A stretch of 64,000 nt of DNA from Aurifilum marmelostoma (GCA_027559495.1 JAMXSV010000018.1:372001-436000); one strand, 5' to 3'; shown: positions 26,384 through 36,989, counted from the stretch's first letter. Notes: generated from the letters alone by a model not told the origin. Translations and numbers: made by a program.

Positions 26384-26998
26384 TATTATAATCTATCTAA
26401 TATATAGATTATAATAAAGATTGCAATATAGCACTAAGGCTATATAGAATAGATTATAGAGAGCTAAGAGTTTAATACTTTAGAATAGAATTAGCATAAT
26501 AAGATTATATAAGCTAGGGTTAGGGTTATAAAGGTTGCTTAATCGAAGGAATTAATATTAATTTTATTAATTAGTTAAAGGAATTAGTATTAACTTAGTT
26601 AACTAGTTAAAAAATTCGATATTAACTCTAGCCTACCTCTCTTTAGAAAGGAACTAATACTACTAATGAAGAACTAAAGAACGGGTTATATAAGAGATAT
26701 ATTTATTACTATTAAATAGATTTAGTATATAGCTCTTTAGTTATTAATTTAAGTATTACCTCTAATATAAGTAATAGCTTTATTGCTAGTAATATACTGC
26801 AGAAGACTTTGAAAGTTGTTTCTGTATTCTTTGGATTATACTTTGATATCGTTCTTGCCTAATATAAACCCTTTGTGTACTTGTTGTATACCCCGGTTAC
26901 GGCAGTGCTCATTATAATTACACTTTGATATCGTTCTTGCCTAACATAAACCCTTTGTGTACTTGTTGTATACCCCGGTTACGGCAGTGCTCATTACA
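26384..26998 (+). repeat. 3' LTR of the plus-strand chromovirus, with duplicated end
   Basis: 615 bp: 533 bp that match the 5' LTR plus a second copy of the final 82 bp. The two end copies are 26,835-26,916 and 26,917-26,998. They differ at about three sites, each C in the outer copy and T in the inner copy. The target duplication GTGTT follows the outer copy, so the longer LTR is the one that integrated or changed afterwards at its edge. Confidence 0.88.
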
Positions 26999-27362
26999 GT
27001 GTTACAGTAGCAGTAGAAGGGATAGGTAGATAGCCAGCAGGCGGTTCAGAGTTTTATTAGCTATAGACTAATAAGCACTATCCTTAGGCAGGTATAGGCT
27101 AAATAGTTAAGATGTAGCTCGAAGAGCCACGATACAGAATAGGCAGATAGGGCTAGCAGGGCAGAGATTTTATCTAAGGCAGGGTTACGTATTCTAACCC
27201 TAACCCTTAGGTCCTCTCCGAGCTGGAGAGGAAATCTGAGGCAGCAGGCAGGCTATGTTTGTAACACTCTGCGTATGTAGCGTAGCACGTATATAATAGG
27301 GCGCATTATATAGCATTCTTAGCGTTGCTGCTAAAGCTTATTTATAGCTTTAGCTTATAATA

Positions 27363-28269
27363 AACTAAATATTAAATATATCTTTTAAAATATTCTTATT
27401 TATAATTAATTTTAAAAAACGCATTTTTTATAATTTAACTATAATACATTATATAGCTAAAGCTACTTATAAAATAATATATTTAATAAATTATAAGTAT
27501 TTATTAATAAAAAGGCTAATTCTTATAATATATTAAAATAAATATCTTATAAAGCTAGCTATTTAAGAAAAATAAAAACTATATAAAATTAGCGCTTTAT
27601 TAGTACTTTATTAGCTTGCTTAATAATAATTATATTTTTAAATACTAATTATAATTTTATAATTATTTAAGATAATTTAGCTATAAGTTAAAAAAATAAT
27701 ATAATTTAATTATTAATCTTTTTTTAATTACTTTTAATTTCCTTAAATTATTAATATTTAATAATATAACTTTTAAAAGTATTTAAAACTTATAATATTT
27801 TTAAATTAAAAATTATTTAAATTTATTTATATATAGCAAATATAAAAGTATAATGCTATATTACTATAAATAAGTATTATATTATTAAATATTATATTAT
27901 TAATAAAATATAATAAGCTTATAAGCATATATGTTAAACTTTAAGCTAATATACAAAGATTTGTTATGCAAGCTTAGAAGCATTTCATTTAAGCTAGTCC
28001 TTGCGCTAAACAGTAGCGCACAATTCTAATAGTTTATCTAGAGAGAAACTTATTTCAAATTGCTGCTTAGATCTGCATAAAGCAACCAAACAGATTGTTA
28101 GAGGCAGTTAAGCTTTTGTCTGATATGTTGCATTTGAGACTGTTAGAGTGTTGTCTATTCTGCACTATCTGACACATACTGACCCTATGCTACTAGCTCA
28201 TGTGATAAGCACAACAAGACAATACAAATGCCTTGTCCCCAAGAGCCCAATCATATTATACACCTAAAC
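27363..28269. repeat. AT-rich RIP block grading into gene-rich DNA
   Basis: 27,363 to about 27,960 is strongly AT-rich and featureless. From about 27,960 the composition becomes normal over roughly 100 bp. The rest is the 3' flank of KGD2. No ORF or RNA gene recognised. Confidence 0.5.
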
Positions 28270-29738
28270 TCACAGCAACATGCGCCTAGGATCTTCAATG
28301 TACTCCTTGATCTTCACCAGGAACTGGACAGCCTCCTTGCCATCGAGCAGACGGTGGTCATATGTCAGGGCGAGGTACATCATCGGCCGGCTCTCAACCT
28401 TGCCGTTCACAACAACGGCTCTGTCTTTGATGGCATGCAGACCCAGGACGGCGGTCTGAGGCAGGTTGATAATGGGCGTCCCCATGAGAGAGCCGAAGAC
28501 ACCACCATTGCTGATGGTGAAAGTACCACCGGCCATATCTTCCAGCGTAAGCTTGCCATCACGCGCCTATTTGAGAGACAAAGTCAGCAATCTTGGTCCA
28601 GAAGCAACTACGCCCGTCATAACAGCAATCCCTCTAATAATGTGAGCCTACCTTCTTGCCCAGGTCCGCGATGGACTTCTCGATGCCAACCATATCCATC
28701 GACTGCGCATCGCGCACGACCGGTGTTACCAATCCCTTCTCCGTAGCAACAGCAACGCTGACGTCGACATAGTCCCTGAAGACGATTGTGTCTCCTCCAT
28801 CGGGGCCTTCGATGGACGCGTTGACGACAGGAAGATCCCTCATGGCAAGGACGGCAGCGCGTGTGAATGCGCTCATGAAGCCGAGCTTCACGCCCGTCTT
28901 TTTCAGAACCTCATCCTTGTAGAGCTTGCGGAACTCCATAATGGAAGACATGTCGACCTCGTTGAAGGTGGTCAGGGAGGCGGCGGTGTTTTGTGATTGC
29001 TTGAGACGCTCGGCGATCCGGAGACGCATGCGGTTCATCTTGACGCGTCGCTCCTCACGGCTACCCATGCTCGCGGAGCCATCGCTCGACTCCTTGGCGG
29101 GCTTCTGAGGTGCTGCCGATGGCTCCTTCTTCTTCTCAGGCGCAGGAGGCGGCGGCGCGGCTTTGCTCTCTTCTTTCTTGGGCTCTGATTTCGACTCGAG
29201 CTCGGGCTTGGACCCAGGCTGGGACTCTTCTTTAGATTCCTCCTTCGCTGGCTCCTTGGCTTCTGACTTCTCGGCACCTCCAGAGGGAGCGCCCCCCAGC
29301 TCTAGCCTAACAATGTCCTGGCCCACGGTGACGGTGTCCTCCTCGTTGACGAGGAACTCCTTGATCGTACCGGCCTCGGGAGCATTGACAGCAACGTCGA
29401 TCTAAGATAGAAGGCAAGTCAGCAGGGTCCCAGGGGCCGCCGGCCCGATGGGTAAATCGAGCACGCGTGCGGAGTCTCTTGATATGGCGCACCTTGTCCG
29501 TCTCGATGGTGGCAATCTCCTCGTCCTGCTCGACAAAGTCGCCAACCTGCTTGCTCCACTGCTTCAGAGTACCTTCTGAGATGGACTCGGCCATCTGAGG
29601 GACTTGGACGACCTTGTCTGCGTAGGTACGGACATGTCGCATGAGCAGAGGCAGAGGCAGTGTCGTGGCCTGGTGCTGGAGGGACTGCAGCGGGCGCAGG
29701 TGGACAGCGCGGGCTGTGGTTCGCAAAGTTCTCAACAT
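28270..29738 (-). CDS. KGD2: Dihydrolipoamide succinyltransferase, E2 of mitochondrial 2-oxoglutarate dehydrogenase
   Basis: Predicted exons are 29738-29493, 29401-28652 and 28566-28270, giving 430 residues. It transfers succinyl groups from lipoamide to CoA in the TCA cycle, in the mitochondrial matrix. An Arg/Leu/Thr-rich presequence is followed by a lipoyl domain with the lipoyl-lysine context IETDK (Lys 82). After that comes a Pro/Lys/Glu-rich linker and the catalytic domain ending in DHRLLDGKEAV (catalytic His about 403). No E1/E3-binding domain is visible between them, as is usual for eukaryotic E2o. Length agrees with fungal homologues. It is divergent from the NDUFB9 gene, suggesting a shared mitochondrial promoter region. 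Its stop lies only about 300 bp from the RIP-mutated block. Confidence 0.95.
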
Positions 29739-30845
29739 TGTGGACGGTAAGGCTCTGGCGGGATTCGAGATGATGACGACGGCTTAGAGGCTTTTAAAAT
29801 TTGCGAGAGGCGGGGCGCATGCGACGGCAAGATGGTGTTACCTCGAGGTCCCCAGCCTGCAAAGAAGGGATGCCGTGGAGGATAGCTGTGTGGTAAGGCA
29901 GTTCGCGCACGGAGGGAGCTCCAGACGATATACGGTGTCGGACGGAAAAGAACGGAGAGGTAGGCGTCAGGGTCGGATGCACGGATGAGAGGAATTACCG
30001 TATACAATATGGAACCTAGAAGGGTAAGGATGGGTAAGGGGAGGTAGAGTAGAAAGCAAAAATGGGTCTGAGGCAAGAAAATGTCTCTTCTGCCCAAAGC
30101 TATCGTGGTGCTGTAGCAGAGTGGTCAAGGAGAAATAAATAGAAACCTGCAGCCAATCCTTGCTTGGTTGGCGACGCAATGTGCCAGAATCCTGTCAGCA
30201 CGCTGCAGATGTCGTGCAGGTTTGACTCTGAGTCCCGAGGTCTTGCCTAGTCTCTTGCAAGGTGCTAGGAGTGGCCCCCAGATCTGCTGCCGGAAGCGAC
30301 CGGCAGGGTTTTGGGATGTGAGCCTTTGGTGAAATCTACCTATGGTACTCCCCCTAATGACCGTGCACCCACTGACCTCACAACTGGGACTGCGGTCAGC
30401 TGTTAGTACGCGCAAGGGGCTAGCTAGGTCACGGCTGCCGCCCCCCCGCCCCGCCCATGAAACACCCAATCAGAGATTGATCCGTCTCCCATTACCAAGC
30501 CATGGCAGGGCCTGTCCACACTGAGGCCTCGCAATTGAGGCATCTATCTCCATCCCTACAGCCAAGGCCCATCCAGAACCTCAATTGACGTCTTGCCCGC
30601 GAGCTCTTCTGGCGCAGCCATTGAGAACCCATCCAACAAACCCCCTTCGTCGACACGCACTGAACCGCGTCCTCACTGCCGACATCCACGCCTCTTGATA
30701 CTTCCCCGCCCATGCCGAGTCGAATCGGTAGCCCCACAGGCTAGACGTATCCCAAGAGCGCCGCGACCTTCCCGGCCCGGGCTCAATACCTCAGCGAGCT
30801 TGCCTTGGGGTTCTCTACAACAGCTATCACCACAGCCTGCCCGTC
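29739..30845. promoter_or_regulatory. Divergent promoter region between KGD2 and NDUFB9
   Basis: 1.1 kb with no supportable gene; short open frames here have no domain or codon pattern. The half next to NDUFB9 is C/T-rich, typical of fungal 5' UTRs. No specific motif assigned. Confidence 0.4.
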
Positions 30846-31439
30846 ATGTCGTCTCGACAAGCTGCCCTGTGAGCACTCTTGACATCGCCCCCACGTCCCC
30901 GCCCTTCCTCTACGCGACTGGTGGACGACTGACTGACCTCTTGGTCTAGCTCACTATATCGGCGCTCGCTGAAGTTGGCCCTTGATTGGGCCGTACACCG
31001 GCATCTCTGGCGCGGCCAAGCTATCTACATAAGATCGCTGTTTGAAGCCAATCGAGGCATCACCGATCCCAGGCAACAGAGAGTATGCCTCATACCTTAA
31101 AGACGGGCCCGAGGTGTGCGGCATGGAACGCGTCGCGGCTGAAAGCTGACTGCTGGACCACTACAGGCATTACTCAAAGAGACCGAGAAGTTACTGGACA
31201 CCTGGAAACACCCTGATCCTTATTGCCACCCTACAGCACCGGGAGGTATGTTTGCTTCCGGTCTCAGTGCGTGTGGGACTGCTGAATACTAGCTAACACC
31301 CTTTCACTTTGCAGGTTCGAAATACGAGAGAAACCTACCGTCCCCACTTATTGGTGGTATGTCCGATCTCAACTCCCTCGTCTACACAAGACCACACCAG
31401 GCTGACCATTGTGCAGAACCTCCGCGTCTCAAATTTTAG
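30846..31439 (+). CDS. NDUFB9: NADH:ubiquinone oxidoreductase B22-type subunit (LYR family), five exons
   Basis: No single ORF reveals this gene. Exons 30846-30868, 30950-31082, 31167-31245, 31315-31356 and 31417-31439 join to 99 residues with every intron GT-AG. The protein begins MSSRQAALSLYRRSLKLAL, giving the LYR motif that binds the mitochondrial acyl carrier protein. It continues through LALDWAVHRHLW, ITDPRQQR and DTWKHPDPY, and ends EPPRLKF. These blocks are those of the complex I subunit NDUFB9/B22, an accessory membrane-arm subunit. The first and last exons are only 23 nt each. Slightly shorter than animal homologues, as in fungi. Confidence 0.88.
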
Positions 31440-32226
31440 ACATAAGCATGGCAATCGGGCGTGGGATTTGTACATAGAAATGGACACAATGGGCGGAACG
31501 CGAGGAAAAGGAGAACGGAGGAAACCAAAACACAAAACAGACATTCCATCACGAAGACAACAGCCTTACCTCTCCCGAATCTACTATGATGAGCGACACT
31601 TGTTATGAACAGATGTATCGCAGTGGGCCCCAGACGTCCTCCTGGCACCCCCCATCCCAAGCCCCGATTTCCGATCACGTACCTACGCCGCTGCACTACG
31701 GGGTCTGTTGCCGGTGGATAGACCGCGAACGCGAGAAGCCACCTGCGCCATGCCTTCCCTAGGAAGGAGAGTTCTCATGTTAGATGCACAACCCTCTGCA
31801 TTGAAAACGAGAGGTGGAGATGTTCCAAGGACATGCTGCGACCCGGACCCGTTGGTCGAATTAGACTGTTAGGGATCGCGGCCCGGGTTGACTGGTCTGC
31901 AACCTGTCTCTGCAGTTCTAGTTGTAGCCGCCAACTCCTGCCTCTTCAGAGACGCGCCAACTCTCATGTTCTCATTCCGAGAATCTGCTGAACATTCCAG
32001 AGACTACGTGTGGACGGTACACGCAATCGCAGGAGAAGACATTAAATGGTGTTCAAGTGGTATTCATTTCATGAACCATGACCTTGGGAATTAATGTACA
32101 ACCCAAACGTGCGAAAAACACAACCCTAAAGTGAACCTGTAACCGTGACCCCGATGTCATGAACAACCCAAACGTGCCGACCGAAAAACAAAAGCAACCC
32201 CGCAAACACCCCGCATGTAAGGTAAT
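31440..32226. other. Intergenic 3' region between NDUFB9 and H2A
   Basis: The two genes converge here, so this holds their 3' UTRs and terminators. Short ORFs have no coding character. No RNA gene recognised. Confidence 0.4.
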
Positions 32227-32832
32227 TTACAGCTCCTGGCTCGCGTTCTTGGTACCCTTGCCAGTCTTCTTGGGCAGGAGGTCTGAGATGTTCATGTCAG
32301 CACATGATCTTTGGGTGTAGTGCCAATCGGCGTTGAGGATGGGAAGGGGTAAGAAAACATACTCTGGTGGATGTTGGGGAGGACACCACCCTGGGCGATG
32401 GTGACGTGACCCAGGAGCTTGTTCAGCTCCTCGTCGTTGCGGATGGCGAGCTGAAGGTGACGGGGGGATGATACGAGTCTTCTTGTTGTCGCGCGCGGCG
32501 TTGCCAGCCAGCTCGAGAATCTCAGCAGCGAGGTACTCGAGGACGGCAGCCAGGTAGACGGGGGCACCGGCACCGACACGCTGGGCGTAGTTACCCTTGC
32601 GGAGCAGACGGTGGACACGACCGACAGGGAATGCCAGACCGGCCTTGGAGGAACGACTGAAGGGTTCGAGTGTTAGTGGAGCACGTTTACGGAAGTTGAT
32701 GGTAATTGAAGGACGAAGATGCAGACGCAGCGAAAAGGAAACGCGCCTGCACGAGACAGCGGAAAGGTGGAGCACTCACGATTGCGCGCTCTTGGAGCCG
32801 CTGGCCTTGCCGCCGGACTTGCCACCAGTCAT
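32227..32832 (-). CDS. H2A: Histone H2A with a one-base frameshift
   Basis: Exons are 32832-32780, 32656-32363 and 32282-32227. The protein starts MTGGKSGGKASGSKSAQS and has the histone fold from AGLAFPVGRVHR through NDEELNKLLGHVTIAQGGVLP. It ends KNASQEL, with the SQE site phosphorylated on DNA damage in fungal H2A, so this is the canonical histone, not H2A.Z. The exons total 403 nt, one more than a multiple of three. The extra base lies in a run of six C on the coding strand (plus-strand G run 32,462-32,467), inside the conserved IIPRHLQ block, where five would keep frame and give 133 residues. No plausible intron removes it. A sequencing or assembly error is most likely. The gene is divergent from H2B. 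Confidence 0.93.
32462..32467 (-). other. Homopolymer causing the H2A frameshift
   Basis: Six G on the plus strand (C6 in the coding sense). Five would encode the invariant Ile-Ile-Pro-Arg-His-Leu; six shift the frame for the rest of the exon. Confidence 0.9.
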
Positions 32833-33656
32833 TTTGAAAGTGGATTGGATTGGGGAAGAGGAAAGATGTAGTGGTTGATCAGAGACGTGAACGTCTTATT
32901 GTTGATGCAAAAATGCAGGAAGTACTTGGTGGTGGCAAAGATAGTTGTTGTAAGAGTGTTGGATGGTTCAGCAAAAGGCCAGCCGTGGTTGGTGGGGGGA
33001 GTGTGCAAGTTAAGTAGTTTCGCGCCTCGATAGCGCATCACAGATCACGGGCGGCAGCTTATGAGCTAGTCCCAAATCGATAATAAGTGAAAGTTGCCCT
33101 ATACCCTTCGCTATTCGCACAGGGACCCACTGCTCAGTATCCGGAATAAAGGCCCAGACAAGTACCGAAAATACAATAGTAAGAACAGCAATAATAGGTC
33201 CAGTAGACGCCTTATCAGATATCTAAGTCAAGTCTGCATCTGGAGGTTGTTAAGTGCTCCTGCTGCTGCTAACTATGGTATTCGCAAGGAAAATTCAGGT
33301 AGTTGGCCAGATACTGAGCAGGGTGCACCTGACATTAGCTATCTAAGCGATAGAGGGCATCTGTGCTGTGTTTTTTTGTGGGTAAGTGCCCTAGTGCAAT
33401 TACCCCATCGTTCCTCCCAATAACTGACCCACACTGGACTAGAATCACACCTGCAAATCAGTAGCGGCACTCAACTCCAATCGCGTCCAGCTACAAAAAC
33501 TTGGCCTCCCCCCCGAACTCTCCCACCTTCTCCATCCACACACTATCCAACCCAACCACAAACAACGTCAACCACTTGTCTTCCCGCAACAGCAGCCAGC
33601 CTCTGTTTTCATCTTTGAATACCTTCACACTTCATTCCCCCCCAACAACATTCAAA
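32833..33656. promoter_or_regulatory. Shared H2A-H2B divergent promoter
   Basis: 824 bp separate the two start codons, the usual arrangement that lets both histones be made in S phase. The H2B side is C/A-rich and its ATG has the context CAAAATGCC. I could not assign individual histone promoter elements. Confidence 0.6.
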
Positions 33657-34367
33657 ATGCCTCCCAAGACTGCTGACAAGAAGCCCTCTGCCTCCAAGGC
33701 CCCCGCTACTGCCTCCAAGGCTCCTGAGAAGAAGGATGCCGGCAAGAAGACTGCCGCTTCTGGCGACAAGAAGAAGCGCACCAAGGCGCGCAAGGAGACG
33801 TACTCCTCCTACATCTACAAGGGTGAGTTGTCTCATTTTAATTTTTATCTTGAAAACATTTAATATCGACTATGGCCTTCGTGGCTGCTTTGCGCGACGC
33901 GTCTTTCGCATTGCGCTTCACCCCTGTGATGGTCTTCACTGGCGCGTCATGGACGGCCCAGCGGCCCCAGCCCAGCGCACCACGCGACTTGAGCGTCAAC
34001 AACCACAACCGCATGCGGTCGCTGACACCCATCAAAACAGTCCTGAAGCAGGTGCACCCCGACACTGGTATCTCCAACCGTGCCATGTCCATCCTGAACT
34101 CGTTCGTCAACGACATCTTCGAGCGTGTCGCCACCGAGGCCAGCAAGCTGGCTGCCTACAACAAGAAGTCCACCATCTCTTCTCGGGAGATTCAGACCTC
34201 GTGAGTCATTAACTCAGCCTTTACTACCCCTTGTGCCAGTCCTGCGTCCATTGACTGACATTTATCCTTCCTCCAGGGTCCGTCTCATCCTGCCTGGCGA
34301 GTTGGCCAAGCACGCTGTGTCTGAAGGCACTAAGGCCGTTACCAAGTACTCATCTTCCACGAAATAA
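33657..34367 (+). CDS. H2B: Histone H2B
   Basis: Exons 33657-33822, 34041-34200 and 34277-34367 join to 138 residues. It starts [20 protein letters not shown], with a Lys/Ala-rich tail, then [17 protein letters not shown]. The histone fold follows ([23 protein letters not shown]), ending [19 protein letters not shown] with the lysine that is ubiquitylated in the KAVTKY block. It pairs with H2A in nucleosomes. The first intron is 218 bp, long for this locus. One intron frame stays open into exon 2 from an ATG at 33,872; this has no known role. Confidence 0.96.
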
Positions 34368-34895
34368 GTGGTGATGGGTTGAGTCTTTTCTTTTTCTTGT
34401 CTTTAGGCACGGGGCGAGCCTTGGCACTTGGTCCATGAAGAGATATACCAAGGCCCAATGATTCTCGGGTGTCTTAATGCGTCACGGATGGTTTGCTTTT
34501 CGGGCAATGCTTTTAGGGTTTCCGGGGTTTGGCGGGTGTACAATATTTGACTTCAGAATAGGGTTTCGGAAGCAATGACATCGTGCATATGATCAACAAC
34601 AACCACCTTTGTCAGCTCTCATGCATAGGTGACTTTCGTGCTGTGTTGTAACGAGTTCACTAGGCTGCGGCGCGCCAGGTCTGCCACCGGTGCCGCCACG
34701 ACTCTGACGCCATCTGTGCACCTCTACCTCAAGAGACTGGAATGCATGATGTCCTAGAAACAAGTACAAAGCCACCAACGGATACACTCCTGGTTTGCCT
34801 AACGCCAATATCAACAACACCAGACCACTCCACTCTCGTGCCAGGGGCTGTGGGTAATTCCCGTTGTCAGGACCTTTTTGTCCTCATTTTTTTTT
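34368..34895. other. Convergent 3' region of H2B and SQS1
   Basis: About 530 bp holding both 3' UTRs. A T-rich run at about 34,888-34,897 overlaps the end of SQS1. No gene or RNA recognised. Confidence 0.4.
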
Positions 34896-36190
34896 TTAAC
34901 CCAAGCCTGCCTTGCTCCGTTTGACGACGTGAGCCACTGGCTGCAGAATGCCCTTGTTATCTGTAGCTCCGAGAGCCATTCCCGTAGACCAGCCCATCTT
35001 TTCGAGCATGTTGCGCCCTTTGTTGCTCTGACCGAGCTCTGGCGCAGACCCTCCCACCACCTCTCCATCTCGGTAGGAGAATGCCGCGTGGTTGATACCG
35101 CGGCGACCGCCGGCGCCTCCTCCGCCCCTGGGAGGCCCCTGTGCGCGCTGCACGTCCATGCGGTGAAAATAGGAACGTCCGCGCCGGGTGAAGACGTCTT
35201 CAAAGGATGCATGCTGGTACCGGACCGTCCGACCGGTGCGGTGCAAGACTGGTCGCCGCTGGTCGCCTTGACCGATGGACTTGGACTTGATATTGAATTT
35301 GAGGGCCAGCGTGTGCACCGTCTTACGCGCGTTGGAGTCCATGGGAGTCAAGGTGAGGCTGTATGAGCGTGATGTCAGCTTCGGGCTTGACGGAGACAAG
35401 GCCCGACATCGAAAAGGGGGTTCACACTCACAGCTGTTGGTCTCCGAGAAGGAAGGTTCTCATCTCCTCCTTGATTTGGTCGATCGTCATGCCAGTAGGA
35501 TACTTCACACGCAAATCGTCTGGGTCGACATTCTTGCCCAGGAGACCCTGCGCGCGTAGCTCCTCTCGCGCCTGCTTCCGCTCCTTCTTGCGGAGTCGGT
35601 CTTTCTGCCACGTCGCTTCCAGCGTCGCTGCCATCTCAGGGTCCAGATAATCGAAATTCGGCTGGCCGCGCTTGCTCTTAGGCATGCGCGGCAAATTTTG
35701 GCGGCCCCAGTCTGTCAGATCCAACTCGTCGAAGACGTCGGCGACAGCGCTCGCGCTGGGTATGCGGCTGCGAGCTGTGTCCTTGCCCTTAGCTGCTTTC
35801 GCAGCATACTTACCCTGGCTGCGTGCAGCTCCTCGCTTGCTCGATGACGGTAGGATGTCGAGACTCTCACCGGAGAAGAGGATAAGTTCGTCATCCTCTA
35901 ATCCGAGCTCCTCCTGCTTGGCTAGCAGTCGAGCGAGGGCCTCATCGTCCATGAATTCTGCATCAGAATAGACATCTCCATCCACCTTAGGCAGCTCAGA
36001 ATCCCGAAGCGCATCGTCTTCCTCGCCGTCTTGGCCTTCACACTTGTCCTCGAGTGCAGTGGACCCATCACTATCAGACGCGTTCTCTGCAATCACAAAG
36101 TCACCATCAGCCCCACCAAGGTCGCGGGTGCTGGAGAATGTCTCATATATGAGCTGATTGCTACGGAAGCCGTCCTCTTCCTCATCATCA

Positions 36191-36222
<32 letters not shown>

Positions 36223-36989
36223 CTTGGCCATGTTGGCAATGTAGTCTGCAACCAGATCGTCGTCATCATCATGTCCGCGTAGCTGCCACGGCTGCGGTGA
36301 TGGTGGAGACGGCCTACGCGGACCGCTCTCATGAGTGCTTTCCAATGAGATGCGCTGCATGTTCTTTTCGACAGTCTCAACCTGAATGATCATCTGGTCG
36401 GTAGCGGCCGGCTGGGGCTCGCGCTGTTGGAAGCCCTTCCTTCCTCTGAAAAGAACGATTTCCTCACTTGAGTCGCTGGCTTCGCCAGGAGAGTCGGGGC
36501 TAGGGCTTCGGATGCGGATGTGCTGATGGTCCCGTTGGGCGAGGGTGTGGTCACCAGTCGTGTCAATGAAGAAGGGGGCAGCATCCTTATTGGCATGGCT
36601 TCCCTCGACAGCACCATTCAGACCACTAGCATGCTCGTGGTCGGCCGAGCCGGCACACAGGCCTTCCAGATCCTTCAGAGGCTCGACCACGCCAGCGCTC
36701 ACAAAGGTGACAGGCAAGCCGCGCAGTTTTCGGACCGGGTCCAGATCGGTGTGGTTGTGGGACGTGTTTCGGGCCTCGTCAGCCATGGAAAAGCCTGAAA
36801 TCCAAAGTCAGCATGTGCCCGCACCTGAGATGTCCTATCGGTGAGCTGACCATGGTTCGCAATACCCCGAGGCAGGAATTGCGATGCGATAGCCTGGTTG
36901 TGCTGATTTCGGCTTGAAGAAGCTGTGCCATTGGCGGCAGAACGGTAGCGAGCGGCCTTGGCCGCCCGGCCTTGTTTGCTTTTTGCCAT
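34896..36989 (-). CDS. SQS1: R3H and G-patch protein Sqs1 (splicing/ribosome biogenesis factor)
   Basis: Exons 36989-36851, 36794-35432 and 35358-34896 give 654 residues. The N-terminus is basic (MAKSKQGRAAKAARYR). The middle is highly acidic and includes an Asp run encoded by a GAC-type triplet repeat (plus strand about 36,187-36,222). An R3H-like domain follows (ARKTVHTLALKFNIKSKSIG), then a G-patch near the C-terminus (NKGRNMLEKMGWSTGMALG). This order is that of yeast Sqs1/Pfa1, which activates the helicase Prp43 through its G-patch in rRNA maturation and spliceosome disassembly. The 56-nt first intron, with a GCTGAC branch site, removes an in-frame problem at the N-terminus, so the start at 36,989 is favoured over the internal ATG near 36,786. 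Confidence 0.88.

Larger units (their letters stand above)
19219..26998 (+). mobile_element. Complete but RIP-inactivated chromovirus (Ty3/gypsy), plus strand
   Basis: 7,780 bp with a TG...CA structure and a perfect 5-bp target duplication GTGTT (19,214-19,218 and 26,999-27,003). Gag-like sequence runs about 19,860-20,520, followed by a decayed CCHC knuckle at about 20,648-20,690. The reverse-transcriptase motif YLDNILIYLK is at about 23,325-23,358. The integrase zinc-binding segment is at about 24,405-24,440, with its catalytic core after 24,500. A chromodomain with YLVK and WE(P/S)-type residues lies at about 25,361-25,510. Numerous TAG/TAA stops mark it as inactive, though long stretches of gag and integrase remain readable. 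It was the last to insert in this nest. Confidence 0.93.
19215..27266. mobile_element. Solo LTR of 267 bp, itself interrupted by a chromovirus
   Basis: The first four bases (TGTT) are at 19,215-19,218 and the remaining 263 bp at 27,004-27,266. Joined, it starts TGTTAC and ends GTAACA, a perfect short terminal inverted repeat of the TG...CA type, and is flanked by the target duplication CTCTG. Its base composition is almost normal, so it has largely escaped RIP. It contains a telomere-like CTAACCCTAACCC motif at 27,194. Its internal region is absent, consistent with LTR-LTR recombination. Family unknown. Confidence 0.75.
19091..27362 (-). repeat. LTR-like repeat copy 2, split by nested insertions
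   Basis: The left part is 19,091-19,214 and the right part 27,267-27,362. Together they match 3,129-3,345 along the whole length, including the TAACA end seen here as TAATA. The 5-bp CTCTG sequence occurs at both sides of the gap (19,210-19,214 and 27,267-27,271), as expected for one insertion into this LTR. Confidence 0.75.

Noticed and set aside
1..28000. CRISPR-like or centromeric array
   Set aside because: The repeats found are LTR pairs and one minisatellite; there are no spacer-repeat units, and the AT-richness is explained by RIP of transposons.
33872..34204. Open frame from the first H2B intron into exon 2
   Set aside because: The intron has good GT-AG ends and its removal gives a perfect H2B; the extra N-terminus has no histone character.
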